NCBI RefSeq assembly: GCF_000373105.1
Contig: NZ_KB890414.1
Coordinates: 113,620-177,619 of the forward strand
Length of the DNA stretch: 64,000 nucleotides
Direction of reading: 5' to 3'
Source: Neolewinella persica DSM 23188
GTDB lineage: Bacteria; Bacteroidota; Bacteroidia; Chitinophagales; Saprospiraceae
Positions within the stretch are counted from its first letter, which is position 1. Each line of letters starts with the position of its first letter. Shown piece after piece: positions 42,000 through 49,831 of this stretch. The notes under the pieces were generated by a model. It ran no database searches. It was given only the letters and a program-made list of their open reading frames with translations, and had not been told where the DNA came from. Position numbers and translations under genes: made by a program.

Positions 42000-44444
42000 A
42001 TGAAATCTAATTTTTATTCGCTTCGTAATGCATTCGCATTACTAACTATTTTTTGTCTCTCCACTTTCGCCTCCGGCCAATCGATAAACCTACTCCAACC
42101 CGTCTCCAATAAGGCTTCGGTAAGTACTTTGGTGGATAAGGAACTCGTCCGCTACGGAATTTTTGAAGTTGATGCAGAAAATTATTCTCAGTTGCTGGCT
42201 GATGCGCCAGATAGCTGGAACCTGACGCTTCCCGCTACAGCGGGAATCAACCCGGAAATGACCTTACGGCTAGAGCGCAACACTTTTCTGCGGACTGATT
42301 TCCGACTCCGTCGTGCTTCTGATGGTAAGGCAGTGCCCAATCCTAATCTTGGCCTGCATTACTTCGGACAAGTAGCAGGTGACGCCAAAAGTAAGGTTGC
42401 CCTTAGCCTCCTTGATGGAGAAATGACCGCCACCATTACTTATGCCGGTGGCGAGCGCCTTGCCCTTGGTAAGATGCAGCGTCAATCCAACAAAAACTCA
42501 GCCATATCCTACATCGTCTTCCCCGATGCTCAGTTGGCTGAAAAACAGGAGTTCGACTGTGGAACTGCCGATACTGGTATTCCTTACACCGCCGAAGAGT
42601 TGGACTACACTGCTAAAAGTCAGTCAACAGTCGGCTGTGTAGACATCTACTTCGAGATCGACTACGACGTCTTTTTCGACAAAGGCAGCGTCACTGCTGC
42701 CGCCCAGCACCTTGCCGCCAATTTCAACGAAGTAGCCATCTTATATGCTGAAATAGATGTCAACTTAAAGATCAGTGAAATACTGGTGTGGGATGAAATC
42801 AGCCCATACTTCGGCACCACCAGCAGTGCGATGCTGACCCAATTTCAATCACAACGCACCTCCTTTAATGGTGATCTTGCTCAGCTCATCAGCTATCAGG
42901 CAAGTGGAGGCATTGCAGTACTCGACGGGCTTTGCCATCCGTTCAATGCTGCGAGGATGAGCTTTTCCAGTATTCACCCCAATTTTGCCGCCGTTCCAGT
43001 CTATAGCTGGACGACGATGGTAATTTCGCACGAACTCGGCCACCTTCTGGGTAGCCAGCACACCCACGCCTGTGTATGGAATGGAAACAATACGGCCATC
43101 GACGGCTGTGCGGGACTGACGGAAGGCCTATGCGGCACTCCCGGCATCCCAACCAACGGCGGCACCATCATGTCTTACTGCCATTTACGGCCCCAGGGCA
43201 TAAATTTCGACTTTGGCTTTGGTCCGCAGCCCTCTGCCGTTATCGCCAACCGGGTAGCTTCGGCTCAGGGTTGCGTTCAGGCAGTCTGTGACAGCGGTGG
43301 CGGCGGCGGAAACGGCGGTGGCGATGATGATGATGATGATGATGTTGCTGAGCCTATTTCCTGCGACCAGCAAACCGTCTACGTCAACGTTACGCTTGAT
43401 GACTTCGGCATGGAGACCATGTGGAAAATTCGTACCGAAACGGGTACAGTACTAGCGACTGGCGGCCCTTATCCCAAGAAACAGAAGGGGCGAATCATAC
43501 GCGATACCGTATGTGTAACCGACGGTTGCTACGTGTTCGAGATTTCCGACCTTGACGGTGACGGTATTTGCTGTGCCTACGGGCAAGGGCGTTACGAGCT
43601 AAGGGACTCTTCCGGAACCGTGATCGTAAACAATACGCGTTTCGACACCCTTGCCGTTGCTGATTTTTGCTTGCCCGAAGTTGCGCCCGGAGACGACGAC
43701 GATGATGACGAAAATGAATGCCCGGTGATCGACTTCGTCGAATATCCCGTTGTAACCTACGGCACGAACCAGGATGGTGGTCAATTCTCTTTACTACCCG
43801 GCAACAAAGGTATCAAGCTTGAAAATAACGCCTGGAAAGCAGTCGTAGTAGACTACACTATGACGGAAGACACCTGGGTTTCCTTCTGGTTCCGTTCGAC
43901 GATGGAAGGGGAAGTTCACGGTATTGGCATGGACAATAACGAAGTGCTGTCTTCTAATCTTACCTTCCGGCTGTACGGCACCCAAGGCTGGGGCATCGGG
44001 GATTTCAATACCTACCCCGGCGACGGCGCCTGGCGTTTTTACCAGATTCCTATCGGACAATTCTATAGCCTGGAAGCCAAGTACCTCTTCTTCACTGCCG
44101 ACCACGACGTGGGTACCGGGGACGGAAACAGCTTCTTCCGCGACGTGGTCATTTCCGAAGGAGCGCCTTGTGGAAATCCAGAACTTCCGGAAACCGACTT
44201 ACCGGAAACAAATGACCGGGCATCACTTGGCCTGACGCCCAACCCCGCAAACTATGAAATCAACGTCTCACTGCCGGCTGCATTAATCGCTGGCCCCTTC
44301 CATATCCTCGATCTCAATGGAAGAACAGTTTTGAGTGGAGAAGCCGAAGCGCAGAATTTTCGTGTACCCGTCGGGAAATTGAAAAGCGGAACTTACGTGT
44401 TGCGGGCCGGCGGGGAGAGCCGACGGTTTGTGGTAGCACGGTAG
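42000..44444 (+). CDS. Secreted zinc metalloprotease with T9SS type A signal
   Basis: This 814-residue exported protease has a signal peptide (1-26, ending FASGQS) and a propeptide-like region to about 200. A reprolysin/M12B-like metzincin domain follows. Its zinc site is HELGHLLGSQH (His344, Glu345, His348, His354), with an IMSYCHL Met-turn near 385. After it come two acidic linkers encoded by GATGAT repeats (seven and six Asp in a row), a beta domain with DGDGICCAYGQG resembling lectin or calcium-binding modules, and a jelly-roll-like segment. A type A T9SS tail (LTPNPANYEINVSL ... KSGTYVLRAGG) ends it. I infer extracellular proteolysis. Its promoter is well defined. Confidence 0.92.
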   Translation: MKSNFYSLRNAFALLTIFCLSTFASGQSINLLQPVSNKASVSTLVDKELVRYGIFEVDAENYSQLLADAPDSWNLTLPATAGINPEMTLRLERNTFLRTDFRLRRASDGKAVPNPNLGLHYFGQVAGDAKSKVALSLLDGEMTATITYAGGERLALGKMQRQSNKNSAISYIVFPDAQLAEKQEFDCGTADTGIPYTAEELDYTAKSQSTVGCVDIYFEIDYDVFFDKGSVTAAAQHLAANFNEVAILYAEIDVNLKISEILVWDEISPYFGTTSSAMLTQFQSQRTSFNGDLAQLISYQASGGIAVLDGLCHPFNAARMSFSSIHPNFAAVPVYSWTTMVISHELGHLLGSQHTHACVWNGNNTAIDGCAGLTEGLCGTPGIPTNGGTIMSYCHLRPQGINFDFGFGPQPSAVIANRVASAQGCVQAVCDSGGGGGNGGGDDDDDDDVAEPISCDQQTVYVNVTLDDFGMETMWKIRTETGTVLATGGPYPKKQKGRIIRDTVCVTDGCYVFEISDLDGDGICCAYGQGRYELRDSSGTVIVNNTRFDTLAVADFCLPEVAPGDDDDDDENECPVIDFVEYPVVTYGTNQDGGQFSLLPGNKGIKLENNAWKAVVVDYTMTEDTWVSFWFRSTMEGEVHGIGMDNNEVLSSNLTFRLYGTQGWGIGDFNTYPGDGAWRFYQIPIGQFYSLEAKYLFFTADHDVGTGDGNSFFRDVVISEGAPCGNPELPETDLPETNDRASLGLTPNPANYEINVSLPAALIAGPFHILDLNGRTVLSGEAEAQNFRVPVGKLKSGTYVLRAGGESRRFVVAR

Positions 44445-44446
44445 GA

Positions 44447-44516
44447 TTCAGGTTTCAAGTTTCAAGTTTCAGGTTTCAGGTTTCAGGTTTCAAGTTTCAG
44501 GTTTCAAGTTTCAAGT
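44447..44516. repeat. Heptamer tandem repeat TTTCAAG/TTTCAGG
   Basis: About nine imperfect copies of a 7-bp unit start right after the protease stop. Further simple phrases (CCTGATCCCTGA types) continue to about 44640 and run into the C-terminal codons of the convergent heptosyltransferase gene. Confidence 0.85.
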
Positions 44517-44549
44517 ACTCAGCATTCAGTCATGTACACCCGCTGACCA

Positions 44550-45623
44550 CTAAATCCTGAACCCTGAATCTTGATCACTGTCTCCTGATCCCTGATTAAT
44601 GTCTCTTGAACCCTGACCACTAACTGCAGCGGCGATCGCCGCTAAGTCCTGGTTCATAATACACCGAAAATGCCCCTTGGGGCATTCCTGGTAGCCGATC
44701 TTCGAACAGGGGCGGCAGGAAAGTCCGACGACTTCCTGCCGCCTTTCTTTTTCCAGGGATTCCTGGCCGGGGAGGTAAGGGTACATCCCGAGGTCTGGAA
44801 CCGTATTTCCCCAGACGCTGATGATCGGCTTACGGAAGGCCGCAGCTACGTGCATCAATCCGGTATCATGGGTGAGAACAATGGTAGCCTGGCGGACGAG
44901 GCTGGCGGAACCACCAAGGTTAAAGTGACCGCAAGCATTATATGTCCTGTTTCCTGCTGCAGTGGCGATGCGGCTACCGATTTCCTTTTCGGCAGGCCCG
45001 CCCAGCAGAATGACGGGTAAGGATAAACGTTTGCACACCTCCAACATCTGAGTCTCCGTCAGGCGTTTGGTCGCGTGGGCGGCACCGATGACGAAAGCCA
45101 CGTAAGCTTCCGGAAGGCCGTTGCCCGGCAGGTCCACCTCATCATTTGGGGCGATGAAATAGTCCAGGCCATTGCCGTCGTTCGTCACGCCGAGGCGATG
45201 GGCAGTACTTAAGTAGCGGTCAACAATATGGATATCCGGCATTCGGTTGTTACCGAATCGGGTAAGGAGGTATTTCTCGAAGTTGAGTTTTGGAAAAGTA
45301 CTGGTTTTAGGGCGCGGCCGCAGGTGCAATAAAGCGTTTAGGGCAAGCCGGGTTTTCAACTCCCGGGTACGGAGATTACCGTGTAGGTCCAGTATATACT
45401 TAAAACGCTCCTTAAGCAGAGATTCTTTGAGTTCGCTGATGTCCTTCTTTATCGTCCATAACCGATCCAGGTAAGGATTGTCCCTTAATACGCCTGCGAA
45501 GGATTGCTTGGTAAGAAAATGAACCTCCAGGTCCGTTTGTTGCTTGACGCACCGGATGACCGGTGTAGTGAGAACGATGTCTCCAATGGAAGAAAAACGG
45601 ATGATCAGGACCTTGTCGGGCAT
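44550..45623 (-). CDS. Glycosyltransferase family 9 (heptosyltransferase-like)
   Basis: This 357-residue protein matches ADP-heptose:LPS heptosyltransferases. The N-terminal VLIIRFSSIGDIVLTTPVI is typical, and LDLHGNLRTRELK and VIGAAHATKRLTE follow. The nucleotide-sugar site is LTHDTGLMHVAAAFRKPIIS, and a Cys-rich segment GLSCRPCSKIGYQECPKGH lies near the end. The enzyme acts at the cytoplasmic face of the inner membrane in LPS core or other surface glycan synthesis. The last 25 or so residues (GSRDINQGSGDSDQDSG) are encoded by the intergenic simple repeat, so the gene has probably gained a low-complexity tail. A copy of the dispersed GC motif is read in-frame as L-H-L-R-P-R-P. Confidence 0.92.
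   Translation of the reverse strand: MPDKVLIIRFSSIGDIVLTTPVIRCVKQQTDLEVHFLTKQSFAGVLRDNPYLDRLWTIKKDISELKESLLKERFKYILDLHGNLRTRELKTRLALNALLHLRPRPKTSTFPKLNFEKYLLTRFGNNRMPDIHIVDRYLSTAHRLGVTNDGNGLDYFIAPNDEVDLPGNGLPEAYVAFVIGAAHATKRLTETQMLEVCKRLSLPVILLGGPAEKEIGSRIATAAGNRTYNACGHFNLGGSASLVRQATIVLTHDTGLMHVAAAFRKPIISVWGNTVPDLGMYPYLPGQESLEKERRQEVVGLSCRPCSKIGYQECPKGHFRCIMNQDLAAIAAAVSGQGSRDINQGSGDSDQDSGFRI
45310..45329 (+). repeat. Dispersed GC-rich motif inside heptosyltransferase gene
   Basis: GGGCGCGGCCGCAGGTGCAA, exact core. It is opposite to the copy at 45707 and read as L-H-L-R-P-R-P. Confidence 0.88.
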
Positions 45624-45706
45624 GGGGTGAAATAGTCAGAGAGTCAAATAGTCCGGGAGTCAGTGTGAATACTCGTACGCCCGAGGGCCTGCTTCTTAAA
45701 ACTGTC

Positions 45707-45726
45707 TTTGCACCTGCGGCCGCGCC
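45707..45726 (-). repeat. Dispersed GC-rich motif upstream of heptosyltransferase gene
   Basis: TTTGCACCTGCGGCCGCGCC, exact core, intergenic. Flanking sequence holds AGTCAGAGAGTCAAATAGTC-type simple phrases. Confidence 0.88.
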
Positions 45727-45862
45727 TGAGTGAATAAAAGAATGGGAGAATAGCTCCCGCTACTTCCACTCACTTCAGACTACTTGTTCGCTAGTGAGTA
45801 AGCGCAAGGCAATGCGAACAGTACTTACGTCAGCCAATTAGCTGCGCTGCTACCAGCGGTGG

Positions 45863-46369
45863 TCACGCAGTCGCTTCATCACGTTTAGCCTGCTGCGCCT
45901 TATGGTCCTGAACGGCACTCATAATTGCTTGAGCCGCTGGGATGAGAAGCTTTCCGGCAGAGATAATTGATGCAAGATTCAGTCCGCTTTTAGCCACCTC
46001 TTTCGCCGAAACCTCAGGCATCGAACGCTTTACCGGGCGCGGAGCCTGGTTCTCCGTGGAAGGCATGTCCCTGGTCGGGGCTGACGGGGTCGCCGGAACC
46101 GGAGCCATTGGTTGTGCTGCCGGCATAACCTGCTGAGGGCTGAGCTGCGACTTATTAGTAGAACGCATCAGCCGGTATCCCACATAAACCGCCAGGCCAA
46201 TGCCCATGGCGGGGATGGCTAAATCTTCGTAGGCAAACCTTTTCATTTTTCCGGGCGCCTGAGCGAGGCTACCTACCAGTCCTTCTTTAGCCGCTTTAGT
46301 TTCATGCTTCACTTGAGCCTGGCGCGCATGAAGATCAGCGAGGCTATCGATATTACTTGACTTACTCAT
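45863..46369 (-). CDS. Hypothetical membrane protein of the envelope trio
   Basis: This 168-residue protein is of unknown family. An N-terminal amphipathic, Lys/Glu/Ala-rich helix (about 5-40) precedes one hydrophobic segment (about 50-66, IPAMGIGLAVYVGYRL). A Pro/Ala/Met-rich linker follows, then a C-terminal Ala-rich helix (about 128-160). Its first codons overlap the end of the holin-like gene by 8 bp, so the two are translationally coupled. The trio with the YtxH-like gene resembles the stress-induced membrane helper cassettes common in Bacteroidota; the function is inferred only from this company. Confidence 0.65.
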   Translation of the reverse strand: MSKSSNIDSLADLHARQAQVKHETKAAKEGLVGSLAQAPGKMKRFAYEDLAIPAMGIGLAVYVGYRLMRSTNKSQLSPQQVMPAAQPMAPVPATPSAPTRDMPSTENQAPRPVKRSMPEVSAKEVAKSGLNLASIISAGKLLIPAAQAIMSAVQDHKAQQAKRDEATA

Positions 46370-46739
46370 TATTTGCTTCGTTTTCGGGTTCAGGGAAGAA
46401 GAAAGAAATGGTTTTGGTCACTGCCGGATTGACAATAATATAGCGACGCAACAGAAAGACTACCACCATGAGAACCAACATGATCAGCGCGACGATACCG
46501 AATCCCCTGGCTGAGTTTTGCATGTCTCCGGCAAGGTAAAAGGCGAAAGCGATCAGACCAAATGTTGCCATGACCACACCCAGGATGGTCATTACAATGA
46601 TGGTAATCATTTTAGAGACGGTCATGGCCGATTTCTCAGCGGCGGCCAATTTGTACTCTTCCATTTTCCGGTCGAACATATGGTTCATATAGCCATAAGT
46701 TTCGCCAAGCTTCTCAATTAGTTCGTCTTTAGCGTGCAT
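46362..46739 (-). CDS. Phage holin superfamily III-like (DUF1469) membrane protein
   Basis: This 125-residue protein has an N-terminal soluble helix (KLGETYGYMNHMFDRKMEEY). Two adjacent transmembrane helices follow (about 42-70 and 80-100), with a short acidic C-terminus. This matches the DUF1469/holin-X family of small inner-membrane proteins, which are chromosomal and not lytic holins. Such genes pair with YtxH and ElaB-like genes in envelope or osmotic stress cassettes. It overlaps the next gene by 8 bp. Confidence 0.8.
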   Translation of the reverse strand: MHAKDELIEKLGETYGYMNHMFDRKMEEYKLAAAEKSAMTVSKMITIIVMTILGVVMATFGLIAFAFYLAGDMQNSARGFGIVALIMLVLMVVVFLLRRYIIVNPAVTKTISFFFPEPENEANNE

Positions 46740-46789
46740 GCTTTAGTTGGTGTGTCCTTGAGGGTAATTTCAATCCGATAATAAATGCG

Positions 46790-46822
46790 AACGGCCGCAG
46801 AGCAATCTGCTCAAGCGGCCGT
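46790..46822. terminator. Terminator-like hairpin between YtxH-like and holin-like genes
   Basis: ACGGCCGC and GCGGCCGT pair, with AGCA/TGCT inside. On the minus strand TCGCATTTATTAT follows, a weak T-rich tail. It would end or attenuate transcription from the YtxH-like gene. Confidence 0.65.
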
Positions 46823-46856
46823 TACTTTAAGTTTCAAGCAAAAGCTAGGTGCCTGT

Positions 46857-47258
46857 TTAGGCCTTCTTGCCTTCGATGCTCGCCTTGGCTTTATTGACGC
46901 CACGCTTAAAGCTGTTTTCTACACTTTCAACGGTGTCTGCGGCACCTGTACGCAGTGCTGTTGCTTTTTCATTGATCGTAGACTTCAGCGAGTCGGCAGT
47001 TTCACCCGCCCACTGTTTGCCTTCCTGGAGTTTATGCTTAGCGTCTTCAGACAGTTGGTTGGCGCGCTCGCTTACTTGCTGAGATACCTGATGACCGTAC
47101 TCAGAGATCTGATTACCGTATTCATCAAAGCGAACCTGTGCCTTACGGCGGGCGGCGCGGCCTTCGTTAGAGTTGAGGTAGTAACCAACGGCGATGCCAG
47201 CGAGAAGGCCGAAACCGAGGATCCATCCTTTACTTGAGTTGTCGTTATTTTTATTCAT
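46857..47258 (-). CDS. YtxH domain protein
   Basis: The start at 47258 is chosen because MNKNNDNSSKGWILGFGLLA begins the conserved YtxH glycine-rich membrane segment; the longer frame to 47369 adds unrelated hydrophobic residues. The 133-residue protein has one transmembrane helix (about 11-28) and a long Lys/Glu/Ala coiled-coil-like region with repeated YGxQxSxxVS and SLKSTINEKA phrases, as in LEA-like stress proteins. YtxH proteins are general stress proteins of unknown mechanism. It is the first gene of the minus-strand trio. Confidence 0.8.
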   Translation of the reverse strand: MNKNNDNSSKGWILGFGLLAGIAVGYYLNSNEGRAARRKAQVRFDEYGNQISEYGHQVSQQVSERANQLSEDAKHKLQEGKQWAGETADSLKSTINEKATALRTGAADTVESVENSFKRGVNKAKASIEGKKA

Positions 47259-47419
47259 TATTTTTTTGATTTTGGTGAGGAGTGCAGTAAAACTGTTCCG
47301 CAAGGTTAGTACTATATAAATCGTGATGAGTTGCAAAATTGTTCGAAGCCACTTCAAAAACATGATCAAACAGCGTAACTTTTCAACGATTCTCTTAAAG
47401 ACCTCGCAAATCAGGCGTT

Positions 47420-47953
47420 TCAGGCCAGGCCATCCGTAAGTTTCAACAACTGAGCCAAAACATCGTCTTTACCCACAAAATCGGTATTGCGCAGGGTGCC
47501 AATGGCTTTTTGCAAAGCCATCTGTTGCTCTTTTCGACGCTGCCAGTCCTGCTCACGTTGTTGCATCACCTGGCTGTTTTGGGCAACTACTGTTGTTAAT
47601 AGTTCCGGAAGCTTCTTGATGTTCTCCTTCAACAGGTAACCGGAAGCTCCACTTAAGATGGTCTCGGCTACTTTTTCCTCATCGTTAAGAATGCCTGTGA
47701 TGAATATGAAAGGGGTACCGTCAAGGTGCTCCCGTACGTAGAGCAATGCCTCCAGACCGTTCATATCGGGGAGGTTGTAGTCAGATAGTACTATGTCGGG
47801 CTGAAAATCGACCAGTTTCTCTTCGAACTCCGTCCGGTTACGGGCTACGGCAAATAGTACCTCTGGGTTATATTTTCGAACCTGTCGCTTATTCAGTTCA
47901 AGGTCGAGTTGCATGTCTTCGAGGATAAAGACTTTAAAGATGTCGGTGTTCAT
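47420..47953 (-). CDS. Single-domain response regulator with C-terminal coiled coil
   Basis: The 177-residue protein has a receiver domain (about 5-125) with acidic Glu12/Asp13 and phospho-acceptor Asp58 in VLSDYNLPDMNG. Thr/Ser lies in FIFITG and Lys in GYLLKEN. A Gln/Arg-rich coiled coil and a short helical tail follow (about 126-177), with no DNA-binding or enzyme domain. Such receivers work in phosphorelays or by protein contact. It follows the thioredoxin-fold gene by 16 bp, which indicates an operon. No cognate kinase is adjacent. Confidence 0.88.
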   Translation of the reverse strand: MNTDIFKVFILEDMQLDLELNKRQVRKYNPEVLFAVARNRTEFEEKLVDFQPDIVLSDYNLPDMNGLEALLYVREHLDGTPFIFITGILNDEEKVAETILSGASGYLLKENIKKLPELLTTVVAQNSQVMQQREQDWQRRKEQQMALQKAIGTLRNTDFVGKDDVLAQLLKLTDGLA

Positions 47954-47969
47954 GGTTAAAGTTATTTAG

Positions 47970-48287
47970 TCAGGCGGCTTCCCGAATGAGGTCACTGATG
48001 CGCCCGGCACTCACGGGGCCGGTCACACGTTGAATCATTTCTCCTGCCTTGATGAGTAATATACCAGGAGGAGACATGAGGTTGAATAGACGGGCCAGCC
48101 TCGGGCTGGCTTCGTAATCTGCTACCCTGAACTGAACGGCAGGGAACTGGGCGGTGAGGTTTTCAATAATGCTGCGCAGGATGATACCATTACCATCCCA
48201 GGGGGAGGTCATCAAAACAACAGAAAGCCCTTCGGCTTGCAGCAAACCAGAGATTTGCCCATCGTCAATGGAGGTTAGCTTATTCAT
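47970..48287 (-). CDS. Thioredoxin-fold protein lacking the redox Cys pair
   Basis: The start at 48287 (MNKLTSIDDGQ) is preferred to an upstream Met seven codons earlier. The 105-residue product follows the thioredoxin pattern: a beta strand LSVVLMTSPWDGNG, FRVADYEASPRLARLF in the middle, and the cis-Pro loop SPPGILLIKAGE. The usual WCxxC is replaced by PWDGNG, so it has no disulfide chemistry. It may instead bind partner proteins. Upstream of and close to the response regulator, it may modulate or localise that receiver (inference). Confidence 0.7.
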   Translation of the reverse strand: MNKLTSIDDGQISGLLQAEGLSVVLMTSPWDGNGIILRSIIENLTAQFPAVQFRVADYEASPRLARLFNLMSPPGILLIKAGEMIQRVTGPVSAGRISDLIREAA

Positions 48288-48653
48288 AAACAGGATGACA
48301 CATCCCAATAACGGGATAAAAGGAATGATTAGTTTGTTCTCTCAGCGAGAGCACCGGTAATGCCGGGTGAAGATAGAAAGCACATTCTCTCTTAGTGTTT
48401 ACTCCGTGAATGGTATTTTTTTCTTCCTTTTCTGAATTTGCCTTAATCACGTTCTTGCCTCTTGGCGATTACTTACTGTATTTCATCAACTCACGATATG
48501 TCAGCAGAGAAACTGGCTACCAAATTATCATAACATTCTCATTATCAATAAATTGAGTTTTTGGCACGGTTATTGGTAAGACCTTGGTGAGTTTCTATTA
48601 CAGTTTCCTTAACCCATTGCTACTCTCTCTCTCTTATTTAAACCCAATCAGTT

Positions 48654-49166
48654 ATGACCAATCAGCAGTTCGTGTCCGAAATGGACAACCTAGAAAACAT
48701 CCTCTTCTCCTTTGCCCTTCGCTTGACCCGTAACTATGAGGACGCAAAGGACCTGATGCAGGAAACGACTTTCCGTGCTTACAAGCACCGGGAGAAGTTT
48801 ACTACCGGTACGAACTTCAAAAGCTGGACGTCGACCATTATGCGGAATACTTACATCAATCGTTACCGTAAAATGAAGAACCGCCGCCACGTCAACGAGC
48901 CGGTGGAAAACTTCCTCTTCGCAGTAGAGAATAAGGCGGCTACCGCCAACGGAGGCGAAGCTAAGATTCACCTGGACGAACTGCAGGCAAAACTGCGCCA
49001 GATCAACGAAATCTACAGTGTTCCTTTCCTGATGTTTTACCGTGGCTACGAGTACAAGGAAATCTCCGGCCACCTGAACATCCCCATCGGAACGGTTAAA
49101 AGCCGCATCTTCCTGGCTCGCAAGAAACTAAAGGCGCTGATTGGAGAACGCCCGGTTGCCGTATAA
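48654..49166 (+). CDS. ECF-type RNA polymerase sigma factor
   Basis: This 170-residue sigma-70 family factor contains region 2 (YEDAKDLMQETTFRAYKHRE, with NFKSWTSTIMRNTYIN following) and region 4 (FYRGYEYKEISGHLNIPIGT then VKSRIFLARKKL). The linker between is short, as in ECF factors. No anti-sigma gene is adjacent, unlike many ECF loci, so control is probably elsewhere or transcriptional. The 366 bp upstream contain no other gene. A terminator follows 43 bp after the stop. Confidence 0.92.
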   Translation: MTNQQFVSEMDNLENILFSFALRLTRNYEDAKDLMQETTFRAYKHREKFTTGTNFKSWTSTIMRNTYINRYRKMKNRRHVNEPVENFLFAVENKAATANGGEAKIHLDELQAKLRQINEIYSVPFLMFYRGYEYKEISGHLNIPIGTVKSRIFLARKKLKALIGERPVAV

Positions 49167-49209
49167 AATTTACAGCACTGGTATAAAGAACTTATGACTA
49201 ACGTGTTTT

Positions 49210-49241
49210 AGCCGGCTGCCCTGAAGGGAGCCGGCTTTTTT
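49210..49241 (+). terminator. Rho-independent terminator after the sigma factor gene
   Basis: AGCCGGCT pairs with AGCCGGCT (palindromic arms) around GCCCTGAAGGG, followed by TTTTTTG. Confidence 0.92.
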
Positions 49242-49282
49242 GTTGTATAATTTCTTAAGGAAGGTAAAGCTACCCTCAACAA

Positions 49283-49414
49283 ATGGACGGTAGTGCAGGG
49301 AAATCTGGACTAAATGAAACAGAACTCGTATCTTACGAAGAACTTTGGCGAATTATACTTGAGCAGTTGGATATCCCCAAGCGAGAAGAAAGGGAGCTTC
49401 AGCGCCTGGTATAG
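49283..49414 (+). CDS. Possible small protein (43 residues)
   Basis: An ATG-to-TAG frame encodes MDGSAGKSGLNETELVSYEE followed by a helix-like, charged segment ending ELQRLV. Composition is protein-like and no competing frame exists on either strand, but there is no family match. It lies just after the sigma-factor terminator and before a perfect 11-bp inverted repeat. It may be a remnant. Confidence 0.3.
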   Translation: MDGSAGKSGLNETELVSYEELWRIILEQLDIPKREERELQRLV

Positions 49415-49443
49415 TTATAAGACTGACCTAAGCAGGCATAAAA

Positions 49444-49512
49444 GTGCCATGACCGTAAGAAGTTATGAGTTGCGCTAAAAAAAGCAACTGTTAAGCTTCC
49501 TGGTCATGGCAC
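49444..49512. ncRNA. Nested hairpin, possible small RNA or terminator
   Basis: GTGCCATGACC (49444-49454) pairs perfectly with GGTCATGGCAC (49502-49512). Inside, AGTTGC (49468-49473) pairs with GCAACT (49484-49489). Another stem, TAGATGG/CCATCTA, lies at 49621-49647. The region to 49790 is AT-rich and otherwise without a gene. Confidence 0.4.
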
Positions 49513-49793
49513 ATCAAAACAGACACCTATGCAGTCCCTATTGCTGCATGCTCTGAAACACTATGAAATAACACTATGAACAACACTTTCAAGAGAGACA
49601 AAATGAACAGAAAATCGTATTAGATGGATATTGGACAGTTCCATCTAGTCGTAGGTGTTTCCCTTTGACATTACAAAGATAGGGTGCGTTTTTGATAAAA
49701 AAGCATCAAAATACACTAGTTTGTTACTATGCTTTTTTACACTAAATAAGCCCTAAAACACCTTAAATAACTGAAAATCAAATCATTAAAAGA

Positions 49794-49826
49794 TTTGAAT
49801 TTGACCCTAAAATCATGGTACTTTTG
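49794..49826 (+). promoter_or_regulatory. Bacteroidota-type promoter of the 515-residue helical protein
   Basis: TTTG (49794-49797), 21 bp, then TACTTTTG (49819-49826), a full consensus match. The ATG at 49832 falls at the expected transcription start, implying a leaderless transcript. Confidence 0.7.
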
Positions 49827-49831
49827 TAACC

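Noticed and set aside
46362-46739. Prophage lysis gene (holin)
   Set aside because: Chromosomal DUF1469-type membrane protein next to YtxH. No phage structural or lysis genes are nearby.
46790-46822. Another copy of the dispersed GC-rich motif
   Set aside because: It shares CGGCCGCAG but lacks the AGGTGCA half. It is better explained as a terminator hairpin.
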